DNA of 6,063 bases, taken from the NCBI GenBank assembly GCA_030609665.1, contig JAUWBW010000117.1, positions 1 to 6,063 of the forward strand. Direction: 5' to 3'. A program made the translations under genes and the position numbers. This stretch comes from Methanosarcinaceae archaeon (GTDB taxonomy: Archaea; Halobacteriota; Methanosarcinia; Methanosarcinales; Methanosarcinaceae). Shown piece by piece: positions 1 through 5,763 of the stretch (its first letter is position 1; every line of letters starts with the position of its first letter). Under the pieces are notes generated by a model. It saw only the letters and a program-made list of their open reading frames with translations, did not search any database and was not told the DNA's origin.

Positions 1-909
1 ACAGGACGTCCATTAATGGAGCGAACTGTTTTGATCGCAAACACATCCAATATGCCGGTGGCTGCACGTGAAGCGTCTGTTTACACAGGAATTACGATTG
101 CGGAATATTACCGTGATATGGGATACGATGTATCCTTGATGGCAGACTCAACTTCAAGATGGGCAGAATCAATGAGGGAGATCTCATCCAGACTTGAGGA
201 GATGCCTGGTGAAGAAGGTTATCCTGCATATCTTTCAGCAAGATTATCTGAATTTTATGAGCGAGCTGGAGCTGCACATGTACTTTCCGGCAGTGATGGT
301 TCGATCACAGTTATCGGAGCGGTTTCACCGCCTGGTGGTGACTTCTCTGAACCTGTTACCCAGAACACACTTCGTATTGTGAAGGTATTCTGGGCACTGG
401 ATGCAAAACTGTCACAGAGGAGACACTTTCCATCCATTAACTGGCTTACCAGTTACAGTTTGTATTCCAAGGGACTTTCAGACTGGTTCTCAGAGAACGT
501 AGCACCTGACTGGGTAGACCTTCGTGATAATGCGATGGATCTTTTGCAGCAGGAATCCGAACTTCAGGAGATCGTACAACTTGTCGGTTCCGATGCACTT
601 CCGGAAGACCAGCAGTTGACACTTGAGATCGCACGTTTGGTGCGTGAATATTTCCTGCAGCAGAATGCATTCCATCCGGTAGACACTTATTGTCCATTTG
701 ACAAGCAGTACAAGTTGCTAAAAGCAATTTCCAGGTATGGTGAACTTGCAAATGCGGCACTTGAATCCGGTGTTCCGATGGGCGATATTATAGCTGTTGA
801 ATCAAAGGATGAACTTGCAAAGGTTAAGTTCGAAGAGGATTTCGAATCTGCGCTTAATACCGTCATGACCAAGATGGACGAAGAATTTGCGATACTCGGA
901 GGCAAATAA
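1..909 (+). CDS. atpA: A-type ATP synthase catalytic subunit A (3' part, 5' end outside window)
   Basis: This is the catalytic, ATP-binding subunit of the A1 head of the archaeal rotary ATP synthase, which acts at the inner face of the cytoplasmic membrane. The frame is open from base 1, so the gene begins upstream. The 302 residues seen are roughly the C-terminal half of a protein of about 580 residues. Visible landmarks are the segment LMADSTSRWAESMREISSRL (partial residues 46-65, Walker B region), the EEMPGEEGYPAYLSARL stretch, and the ATPase alpha/beta signature PSINWLTSYS (144-153), followed by the helical C-terminal domain. The P-loop and the non-homologous insert of A subunits lie outside the window. 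The ATG at base 16 is internal to the conserved domain and is not the true start. The stop is two bases before atpB, which indicates co-transcription. Identification is very secure. Confidence 0.97.
   Translation, partial: TGRPLMERTVLIANTSNMPVAAREASVYTGITIAEYYRDMGYDVSLMADSTSRWAESMREISSRLEEMPGEEGYPAYLSARLSEFYERAGAAHVLSGSDGSITVIGAVSPPGGDFSEPVTQNTLRIVKVFWALDAKLSQRRHFPSINWLTSYSLYSKGLSDWFSENVAPDWVDLRDNAMDLLQQESELQEIVQLVGSDALPEDQQLTLEIARLVREYFLQQNAFHPVDTYCPFDKQYKLLKAISRYGELANAALESGVPMGDIIAVESKDELAKVKFEEDFESALNTVMTKMDEEFAILGGK
898..902 (+). promoter_or_regulatory. Shine-Dalgarno site of atpB
   Basis: GGAGG lies inside the last codons of atpA, nine bases before the atpB ATG at 912. It matches the archaeal anti-Shine-Dalgarno sequence and supports that start. 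Because it sits in the upstream gene, translation of the two subunits is probably linked. Confidence 0.75.
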
Positions 910-911
910 AC

Positions 912-2300
912 ATGACCAAAGAATACAAGACGATTACGGAAGTTTCAGGACCACTGATCTTTCTCGAAAATACAGAACCCGTTGGATTTGGTGAACTTGT
1001 TAATATCAACCTTCCGGACGGGACGACAAAAAGAGGGCAGGTTCTTGATACATCTGCTGAGACTGTTGTGGTTCAGGTATTCGAAGGTACCGGTGGACTC
1101 AATGACGAATCCGGTGTGGTGTTCACAGGCGAGACTATCAAGTTGTCTGTGTCAAAGGATATGCTCGGCAGGATTCTTTCAGGTGCAGGTGAACCACTCG
1201 ATGGCGGACCAAGAATTATTCCTGATGACAGGATCGATGTGAATGGTGCAGCAATGAATCCGTATTCAAGGATGCCACCTGAGGATTTCATCCAGACCGG
1301 AATATCAACGATCGATGGTACCAATACCCTTGTGAGGGGGCAGAAACTCCCTATTTTCTCGGGGGCGGGTCTTCCACATAACGAGATCGCACTTCAGATA
1401 GCACGCCAGGCAAAGGTGCTGGGTTCTGATGAACCGTTTGCTGTGGTATTTGCTGCAATGGGTATTACCAATGAGGAAGCCCAGTATTTCATGGAGGATT
1501 TTGAGAAGACGGGCGCGCTTGAGCGGGCTGTTGTGTTCCTAAACCTTGCGGATGACCCTGCGGTCGAACGTTTGATCACTCCAAGAATGGCACTTACGGC
1601 TGCTGAATATCTTGCATATGAGCATGATATGCATGTTCTTGTTATCCTGACTGATATCACTAACTACTGTGAAGCATTGCGCCAGATGGGTGCGGCTCGT
1701 GAAGAGGTGCCTGGTAGACGTGGTTATCCGGGATATATGTACACTGATCTTGCTTCATTGTATGAGAGGGCAGGAGTTATCAAAGGCAAGAAGGGTTCAG
1801 TTACACAATTCTCTATTCTTACGATGCCTGGTGATGATATTACTCATCCGATCCCTGATCTTTCCGGATATATTACTGAAGGGCAGATCGTGGTTTCAAG
1901 GGAACTTCATATGAAAGGTATTTATCCACCGATCAATGTGTTGCCGTCATTGTCCCGTCTTATGAATTCGGGTATTGGTGAGGGTAAAACACGGGAAGAT
2001 CACAAGGCGGTTTCTGACCAGTTGTATGCATTGTATGCGGAGGGTCGTGACATGAGAGGTCTTGTGGCAATTGTCGGTAAAGATGCATTGTCTGAGAGAG
2101 ACCAGAAGGTCCTTGAATTCGCTGATCTGTTTGAAGATCGTTTCGTGCGCCAGAGCAGGGATGAAGATCGGCATATTGAAGACGGCACCCTGAGAATTGC
2201 ATGGGAGATATTGTCAGAACTTCCTGAAGCACAACTTGCCAGGATTGATAATAAGTTCATCGAAAAATATCATCCTGCACACAAAGCCAAAAGCGAGTAG
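912..2300 (+). CDS. atpB: A-type ATP synthase regulatory subunit B
   Basis: This is the non-catalytic nucleotide-binding subunit that alternates with subunit A in the A3B3 hexamer. At 462 residues it is the normal family length. The N-terminal beta-barrel begins with TITEVSGPLIFLEN (residues 7-20). The central domain has MNPYSRMPPEDFIQTGIS (115-132) and, where catalytic subunits carry a P-loop, the degenerate FSGAGLPHN (149-157), which lacks the GKT ending; this explains its regulatory role. The alpha/beta signature PPINVLPSLS is at 339-348. The C-terminal helical domain contains FADLFEDRFVRQ (403-414). The start is fixed by the GGAGG site nine bases upstream and by alignment of the N-terminus with the family. 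atpD starts 29 bases after its stop. No missing key residues or frame breaks are visible. Confidence 0.98.
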   Translation: MTKEYKTITEVSGPLIFLENTEPVGFGELVNINLPDGTTKRGQVLDTSAETVVVQVFEGTGGLNDESGVVFTGETIKLSVSKDMLGRILSGAGEPLDGGPRIIPDDRIDVNGAAMNPYSRMPPEDFIQTGISTIDGTNTLVRGQKLPIFSGAGLPHNEIALQIARQAKVLGSDEPFAVVFAAMGITNEEAQYFMEDFEKTGALERAVVFLNLADDPAVERLITPRMALTAAEYLAYEHDMHVLVILTDITNYCEALRQMGAAREEVPGRRGYPGYMYTDLASLYERAGVIKGKKGSVTQFSILTMPGDDITHPIPDLSGYITEGQIVVSRELHMKGIYPPINVLPSLSRLMNSGIGEGKTREDHKAVSDQLYALYAEGRDMRGLVAIVGKDALSERDQKVLEFADLFEDRFVRQSRDEDRHIEDGTLRIAWEILSELPEAQLARIDNKFIEKYHPAHKAKSE

Positions 2301-2319
2301 ATTTCAGGTTTAAACACGA

Positions 2320-2324
2320 GTGAT
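2320..2324 (+). promoter_or_regulatory. Probable ribosome-binding site of atpD
   Basis: GTGAT, the right half of the archaeal consensus GGAGGTGAT, ends five bases before the ATG at 2330. It overlaps an ATG at 2323 in another frame, which closes after four codons, so 2330 is the sensible start. Confidence 0.5.
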
Positions 2325-2329
2325 GCACA

Positions 2330-2950
2330 ATGGACGTAAATGATGTAAAACCAACACGGTCCGAGCTTATTGAGCTTAAGAAGAAGATCAAGCTTTCTGA
2401 GAGTGGTCACAAGCTGCTCAAGATGAAGCGTGATGGTCTGATCCTTGAGTTCTTTGAGATCCTTAATAAGGCTAAGGATGTCCGGTCTGAGTTGGATGCT
2501 TCTTTTAAGGAGGCTTCGGAGAGGATCGGCATTGCAAAGTCAGTGGAAGGTATTATTATTGTAAAATCTACTGCGTTCGCATTGAAGGATGCGCCACAGA
2601 TCGAGGTTGAGAGCCATAATATTATGGGTGTTGTTGTTCCAAAGATCGAATCATCCAGTATACGCAAAGCTATTAACAAGCGTGGATATGGTGTACTTGG
2701 AACAAGTTCCTATATCGATGAGGCGGCAGATTCGTATGAGATCCTTGTTGAGAAGATAATCCTTGCAGCCGAGATCGAGACGACCATGAAGAGACTTCTT
2801 GATGATATCGAGAAGACCAAAAGGCGTGTCAATGCTCTTGAGTTCAAGGTCATCCCTGAACTCACTGAAGCGATGAATTTTATTCAACTGCGTCTTGAAG
2901 AGATGGAGCGTGAGAACACGTTCCGGCTCAAGAGAATCAAAAAAGCATAA
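2330..2950 (+). CDS. atpD: A-type ATP synthase central-stalk subunit D
   Basis: Subunit D is the rotor shaft that runs through the A3B3 hexamer and couples ion-driven rotation to ATP synthesis. The 206 residues are close to the family norm. The protein begins with the typical N-terminus VKPTRSELIELKKKIKLSE (6-24), forms a long charged helix to about residue 75, has a short beta/loop middle (about 75-130) and returns as a second long helix. The family hallmark RRVNALE is at 165-171. The two terminal helices are expected to pair as an antiparallel coiled coil. The last residues are very basic (KRIKKA). It follows atpB by 29 bases and precedes the small membrane-protein gene by 21, so it belongs to the same transcript. 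Confidence 0.97.
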   Translation: MDVNDVKPTRSELIELKKKIKLSESGHKLLKMKRDGLILEFFEILNKAKDVRSELDASFKEASERIGIAKSVEGIIIVKSTAFALKDAPQIEVESHNIMGVVVPKIESSSIRKAINKRGYGVLGTSSYIDEAADSYEILVEKIILAAEIETTMKRLLDDIEKTKRRVNALEFKVIPELTEAMNFIQLRLEEMERENTFRLKRIKKA

Positions 2951-2971
2951 GTATAACGCAGAACAATTATT

Positions 2972-3148
2972 ATGCAGCCTGAATCTAATGATCAAACGGA
3001 TTTAAATCTGGCTGAAAGATTCATACTTCGTATATCCAGACCCGAAAACCTTGCACGCATACTCAGGTGGGCGTGGCTGATCTCACTTGCGATGCTGGTT
3101 TTGGGGTATCTTATTATTTATTCTGAGCTTTCGTATTATTTTGAGTGA
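2972..3148 (+). CDS. Small single-helix membrane protein at the end of the ATP synthase operon (AhaG-like position)
   Basis: This 58-codon ORF starts 21 bases after atpD on the same strand and ends in TGA at 3146-3148. The N-terminal 32 residues are polar and charged (MQPESNDQTD...). They are followed by one hydrophobic helix of about 20 residues (WAWLISLAMLVLGYLIIY, 33-50) and a short acidic tail (SELSYYFE). The basic residues just before the helix (R29, R32) suggest a cytoplasmic N-terminus. In Methanosarcina mazei the aha operon is, from memory, H-I-K-E-C-F-A-B-D-G, with the last gene, ahaG, coding for a very small hydrophobic polypeptide; this ORF holds the same position and has the same character. 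Whether it is a subunit, an assembly factor or neither cannot be seen here. No strong ribosome site precedes it. I am fairly sure it is a gene and unsure of its function. Confidence 0.72.
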   Translation: MQPESNDQTDLNLAERFILRISRPENLARILRWAWLISLAMLVLGYLIIYSELSYYFE

Positions 3149-3200
3149 TGTTATCAGTGTGGGATTGCGGCGGCGGTGGATTATTGTAGTGTCATGGCAA

Positions 3201-3210
3201 TTTAATTTTT
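3201..3210 (+). terminator. T-rich stretch, possible end of the ATP synthase transcript
   Basis: TTTAATTTTT lies about 50 bases after the last operon gene. Archaeal termination commonly uses such T-runs without a hairpin. It could equally serve as part of an AT-rich promoter for the next gene. Confidence 0.3.
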
Positions 3211-3252
3211 AGACGTAATGCAGGATTATGCACGTGTTGAGTATCTAAATTG

Positions 3253-3259
3253 TATATTT
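3253..3259 (+). promoter_or_regulatory. Possible TATA box for the GxxExxY gene
   Basis: TATATTT lies in an AT-rich context. With usual archaeal spacing, transcription would start near 3280, just before the CACAGAG array, which would then form the 5' leader of the gene starting at 3332. This is based on sequence likeness only. Confidence 0.3.
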
Positions 3260-3291
3260 GCATTTCTTGTTGAGCAAACCATAAGAAATAA

Positions 3292-3330
3292 AACCACAGA
3301 GTACACAGAGAGCACAGAGAGCACAGAGAA
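3292..3330 (+). repeat. Left CACAGAG array: four tandem 9-bp units
   Basis: After AAC, four units follow with a strict 9-base period: CACAGAGTA (3295-3303), CACAGAGAG (3304-3312), CACAGAGAG (3313-3321) and CACAGAGAA (3322-3330). Bases 3292-3320 match the reverse complement of 3708-3736 at 27 of 29 positions. The array abuts the likely start codon of the GxxExxY gene at 3332 and its purine-rich last unit may double as a weak ribosome site. If translated from an upstream ATG at 3218, it would add a Thr-Glu-Ser type repeat peptide. Confidence 0.9.
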
Positions 3331-3331
3331 T

Positions 3332-3703
3332 ATGGAATTGAACGAAATATCTGAAAAGATTATTGGGGCAGCAATACAGGTACACAGCACCTTGGGGCTT
3401 GGATTGCTGGAAAGCGCCTATGAGGCTTGTTTGAAGTATGAGTTGGAAAAACGAGGCCTTAAAGTCTTGTCACAGGTTGGACTTCCTGTGATTTATGACG
3501 GAATGAAAATCGATTTGGGATATCGATTGGATATTCTCGTGGAAGATTCTGTAATCGTCGAACTTAAGGCGGTGAACAAAATAACACCTGTTCATGAAGC
3601 GCAACTGCTTTCCTACCTTAAACTAAGCGGAAAACGCCTTGGACTGCTAATCAATTTCAATGTGGTGCTCCTTAAGGATGGAATCACACGCAGGATCAAT
3701 TAA
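3332..3703 (+). CDS. GxxExxY family protein (PD-(D/E)XK nuclease-like)
   Basis: This 123-residue protein carries the motif that names its family, GLLESAY (residues 24-30). The order continues with RLDILV (D67) and IVELKA (E77, K79), which together make a plausible D...ExK metal-binding nuclease core, then HEAQLLSYL (Q91) in the position of the extra glutamine common in this superfamily. Nuclease activity and cellular role are inferred, not known to me for this family. The frame is open back to an ATG at 3218. I prefer 3332 because family members usually start just before the 'ISEKIIGAAIQVH' helix, and because the extra 38 residues would include a translated DNA repeat. The gene stands alone, 183 bases after the ATP synthase operon, and is enclosed by inverted CACAGAG arrays on both sides. 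This suggests it arrived as a cassette. Family assignment is strong; the exact start is moderate. Confidence 0.9.
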   Translation: MELNEISEKIIGAAIQVHSTLGLGLLESAYEACLKYELEKRGLKVLSQVGLPVIYDGMKIDLGYRLDILVEDSVIVELKAVNKITPVHEAQLLSYLKLSGKRLGLLINFNVVLLKDGITRRIN

Positions 3704-3707
3704 AACA

Positions 3708-3736
3708 TCTCTGTGCCCTCTGTGTCCTCTGTGGTT
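3708..3736 (-). repeat. Right CACAGAG array, inverted copy: three 9-bp units
   Basis: Read on the + strand, CTCTGTG occurs at 3709-3715, 3718-3724 and 3727-3733, again with a 9-base period. The reverse complement matches the left array from AACCACAGAG inward with only two substitutions (the spacer bases T to G and A to G). It begins four bases after the GxxExxY stop codon. The unit number differs from the left side (three against four). Confidence 0.9.
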
Positions 3737-4005
3737 GAATTATCATGGCTTTATCGGACTGCACCAATGTGTATAAACTAAATTGTTGAGACAGTAGGAT
3801 GTGAAATGTGGGGGGTTGTTGTTCTTACTGCGGTGCCGGATTTGTTCTTACTGATAGATGCGCAGGTCTGTACGCGCGCGGAAGGGATGCGATTGCGGAT
3901 TGTGTATAGCTCATTGGCGGTGGTCTGTTGTTGTAATTAAGGGATATTGGGGATTTTATATGTCTATGGGGGCATTTCTTTGGGATGTATAAGCAGCAGA
4001 CCCCC
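3737..4005. other. Intergenic stretch without a recognisable gene
   Basis: These 269 bases between the right array and the stop of the phosphoesterase hold no convincing ORF or RNA gene. A six-G run occurs at about 3810-3815 and TTGTTCTTACTG occurs twice (3819-3830, 3842-3853). TATA-like strings (near 3771-3777 and 3955-3961) have no gene behind them. Confidence 0.5.
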
Positions 4006-4389
4006 TCATTTCCTCTTAAACAACAACCAGTTCCTGTTTTTCTTCTGCCCACCGAATCCGGCTTTGATGAGCGCGTACCTGCCCTGCATTTTGTTGCCGG
4101 ACAGTTCGAACAGTATCTTTTCGTTCTCCCTGAAGTCTTCGACCACAAGCCCACCCCGATCCCATATAGTTACTGTTCCTGCGCCGTAGTGCCCTTGTGG
4201 TATCTCGCCCTCGAAGTCTGCGTATTCGAGCGGGTGGTCTTCTGTCTGGATCGCGAGCTGCTTGATGCCGGGTTCTGTTGGCGGTGTTTTTGGGAGCGCG
4301 AAGCTTTTGAGGACACCGTCTATCTCAAGCCTGAGGTCGTAGTGGTGGTGTGATGCGTTGTGTTCTTGTAGGACGAATATTTGGGGCAT
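4006..4389 (-). CDS. Stand-alone LigD-type 3'-phosphoesterase
   Basis: This 127-residue protein is a complete LigD phosphoesterase (PE) domain. In bacteria this module is fused to an ATP-dependent ligase and a polymerase for end joining. It removes a 3'-terminal ribonucleotide and 3'-phosphate in a metal-dependent manner, leaving a ligatable 3'-OH. The active-site residues are all visible: H10, H16, D18 and R20 in the H-x5-H-x-D-x-R arrangement (HNASHHHYDLRLE), and H52 and Y56 in EDHPLEYADFEGE. The GHYGAGTVTIWDRG block (66-79) is a strong family landmark. From memory, free-standing PE proteins occur in archaea including Methanosarcina and Korarchaeum. The ATG is the only possible start, since an in-frame TAA lies at 4399-4401. 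No purine-rich ribosome site precedes it, so a leaderless mRNA is possible. No ligase, polymerase or Ku gene is beside it. Confidence 0.95.
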   Translation of the reverse strand: MPQIFVLQEHNASHHHYDLRLEIDGVLKSFALPKTPPTEPGIKQLAIQTEDHPLEYADFEGEIPQGHYGAGTVTIWDRGGLVVEDFRENEKILFELSGNKMQGRYALIKAGFGGQKKNRNWLLFKRK

Positions 4390-4485
4390 GGGTGGTGGTT
4401 AGTTTGGTTATATGGGAACGGGGTGATGTTAAGAGACACGCATTGGTTTTGGGCGGATTTCGGTGATATTTTCGATTAATTGGAG

Positions 4486-4519
4486 AAACATCAATATGTT
4501 TTGGCGTCTTTATAGCGCC
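4486..4519 (-). promoter_or_regulatory. Adjacent palindromes with a TATA-like core, possible promoter/operator
   Basis: AAACAT-CAAT-ATGTTT (4486-4501) is a perfect 6-bp-arm palindrome. One base on, a GGCG...CGCC pair (4503-4519) encloses CTATAAAG on the - strand. If this is a TATA box, transcription would start near 4485, about 95 bases before the phosphoesterase ATG. A weaker ATATAA lies nearer the gene (4408-4413, - strand). Both are guesses from shape alone. Confidence 0.25.
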
Positions 4520-4591
4520 TTAAAATGTAGGCTTTCCCCATCTTTCAATCAGTTCAGTATCATACAGTACTTCTGCAAATCGGAACTCATC
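4520..4591 (-). pseudogene. Short remnant resembling the end of a RecG-like/AlbA_2 ATP-binding regulator
   Basis: An open stretch of 23 codons between two stops (TAA at 4592-4594 and 4520-4522) reads ...FAEVLYDTELIERWGKPTF. It resembles the conserved 'NPxIAxxFYRxGLIExWGxGT' segment near the end of RecG-like regulators that pair an AlbA_2 (Schlafen-type) domain with a HATPase-like domain. It has no start codon and the key 'GTG' after the tryptophan-glycine is changed to KPT. It begins only ten bases after the stop of the YhcG-family gene, on the same strand. The resemblance is by eye over about 15 residues, so this is a suggestion rather than a firm identification. Confidence 0.33.
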
Positions 4592-4601
4592 TTACACCCA
4601 C

Positions 4602-5615
4602 CTATTCCAAATTATTTGCCGACAGTATATATAATTCATGAAGTTTGTGTTCCAACACTTCTTTTTCTATGAGTTTTGTCCTGTATTCTGCAATCATAGA
4701 TTTTGAAAGATTGCGAGATAGTGCATATTCTACAACTTCCTCATCCTTGCTTTTGCAGAGGATAACACCAACGCTTGGATTTTCATGTGGTTTCTTGACA
4801 TTACGATCAAGAGCTTCAAGATAAAAATTGATCTTACCAAGATATTCGGGTTTGAAATCATCTATCTTTAACTCAAATGCCACAAGACACGACAGCCCCC
4901 GATGGAAGAATAATAAATCAATATAATAATCGTTATTACCTACTTGTATTCTGTATTCTTCCCCTACAAAAGTAAAATTCTTACCAAATTCCAGAATGAA
5001 ATTCTTGAGATTACTCATAATCCCCTTCTGAAGATCTTTTTCGGAGTAATGATGTGGCAAGTTGAGAAAGTCGAGAACATATGTATCTTTGAAGTTAGAG
5101 ATAATATCTGCATGATTTTGTGTCAGCAGTGATGACACATTTGTATTTGAGAGCATATCTCTCTCATAAAATCCACTGTCTATCTGTCGCCCCAGTTCTC
5201 TTGAAGTGTATTTTTCATTGATTGATAGTGCCAGATAGAACTCTTTTTCTTCCATACTGTTAGTTTTTGATAAAATTAACAGATGGTTGGTCCAACTTAT
5301 TTGTGTCAGCAGTGATGACACATTTTCATTTCCGCAATAGGTTTCATAAAATTGCTTCATTCTGTAGAGCCCCCTGCGGTTAAACCCCTTTACATCATGC
5401 TGAGTTCTTTGAAGATAATCCGCAAGTTTGTCCACAACCCCCATTCCCCACTCTGTATTTTCCACCCTTTTACTAATGTGTTCTCCGACCTGCCAATAAA
5501 GGTTGATAAGTTCTATATTTACACTTTTTAGTGCATTGTATCTGGCTTTTCTTATAAGTTGAACGATCTCTTGAAAATCAGCTTCATGTTCGTGTACATC
5601 TATTTTGTCGCTCAA
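4602..5615 (-). CDS. YhcG/DUF1016 family PD-(D/E)XK nuclease-like protein
   Basis: This intact 337-residue protein has two domains. The N-terminal DUF1016 helical part (about 14-160) shows IRKARYNALKSVNIELINLY and WQVGEHIS (22-48), GFNRRGLYRMKQFYETY (77-93) and QISWTNHLLIL (105-115). The C-terminal PD-(D/E)XK part (about 175-330) shows FKDTYVLDFLNLP (175-187), YYIDLLFFHR (D233), VAFELKIDDFKPEYLGKINFYL (E248 and K250 as the ExK pair) and VGVILCKSKDEEVVEYAL (282-299). Members are often found inside restriction-modification loci, and this one has a restriction-enzyme-like remnant just upstream. The reaction it catalyses is not established to my knowledge. The start is TTG at 5613-5615 (AGGGG upstream); no ATG or GTG occurs between it and the in-frame stop at 5649-5651, and the family N-terminus needs it. 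NVSSLLTQ occurs twice (98-105, 159-166) from an exact DNA repeat. The gene is more AT-rich than the ATP synthase genes. Confidence 0.92.
   Translation of the reverse strand: MSDKIDVHEHEADFQEIVQLIRKARYNALKSVNIELINLYWQVGEHISKRVENTEWGMGVVDKLADYLQRTQHDVKGFNRRGLYRMKQFYETYCGNENVSSLLTQISWTNHLLILSKTNSMEEKEFYLALSINEKYTSRELGRQIDSGFYERDMLSNTNVSSLLTQNHADIISNFKDTYVLDFLNLPHHYSEKDLQKGIMSNLKNFILEFGKNFTFVGEEYRIQVGNNDYYIDLLFFHRGLSCLVAFELKIDDFKPEYLGKINFYLEALDRNVKKPHENPSVGVILCKSKDEEVVEYALSRNLSKSMIAEYRTKLIEKEVLEHKLHELYILSANNLE
5117..5142. repeat. 26-bp internal repeat, copy 1 (inside the YhcG-family gene)
   Basis: Identical over 26 bases to 5300-5325. It contains TGTGTCA (5119-5125) and its reverse complement TGACACA (5133-5139) around a 7-base centre, so each copy could form a small stem-loop. 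On the coding strand it encodes NVSSLLTQ (residues 159-166). Confidence 0.9.
5300..5325. repeat. 26-bp internal repeat, copy 2 (inside the YhcG-family gene)
   Basis: Second exact copy, 183 bases (61 codons) from the first and in the same reading frame, encoding NVSSLLTQ at residues 98-105. Four further bases (ATTT) match two bases beyond the exact block. Confidence 0.9.
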
Positions 5616-5623
5616 TACAATTT

Positions 5624-5628
5624 CCCCT
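5624..5628 (-). promoter_or_regulatory. Possible ribosome-binding site of the YhcG-family gene
   Basis: AGGGG on the - strand lies eight bases before the TTG start codon at 5615. It supports the unusual start, although it is not a perfect GGAGG. Confidence 0.4.
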
Positions 5629-5643
5629 GTCTGGCAGATGCTC

Positions 5644-5763
5644 CTATTTCATCTCATTAAACTCCCCTACAATTTTTATCTCTTCGGAGGTCAGATCTTT
5701 GAGTTTGTAGATGAGATAGTTTTCGTCAGTATTTGTAACATAATTGTTTTTTTTATATATATG
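5644..5763 (-). pseudogene. Remnant of a restriction-methyltransferase C-terminus (Eco57I-like)
   Basis: A 39-codon open stretch without a start codon ends in TAG at 5644-5646. Its second half reads YLIYKLKDLTSEEIKIV followed by GEFNEMK. This fits the very characteristic tail '(D)xxVYxLYxLTxEEIxIVEG' found at the C-terminus of many type IIG/Eco57I-class restriction-methyltransferases and related DNA methylases. The upstream half is low-complexity (KKNN), derived from an A-run and an ATATAT tract, and is closed by TGA at 5764-5766, so the rest of the gene is missing or out of frame. The YhcG-family gene starts 28 bases after the stop, on the same strand, as expected if both once belonged to one restriction-modification operon. 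The motif likeness is good; the parent gene is inferred. Confidence 0.45.

Noticed and set aside
446..760. 104-codon - strand ORF
   Set aside because: It is antisense to atpA, whose identity is certain.
3292..3736. CRISPR array for the CACAGAG repeats
   Set aside because: The units are 9 bases long with 2-base variable positions and no spacers; the two blocks are inverted to each other and separated by a gene.
3819..3853. 12-bp direct repeat TTGTTCTTACTG in the gap after the right array
   Set aside because: There are only two short copies with no associated gene, symmetry or further copies; it could be chance.
3825..4154. 109-codon - strand ORF with many Cys and Arg codons
   Set aside because: It lies in another frame across the conserved phosphoesterase gene, has low-quality composition and no recognisable motif.
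3985..4353. 122-codon + strand ORF
   Set aside because: It is the antisense shadow of the phosphoesterase, whose catalytic motifs fix the - strand as coding.
4463..4672. 69-codon + strand ORF
   Set aside because: It overlaps the end of the YhcG-family gene on the other strand, lacks a ribosome site and has no family likeness; the opposite strand shows the better protein-like remnant.
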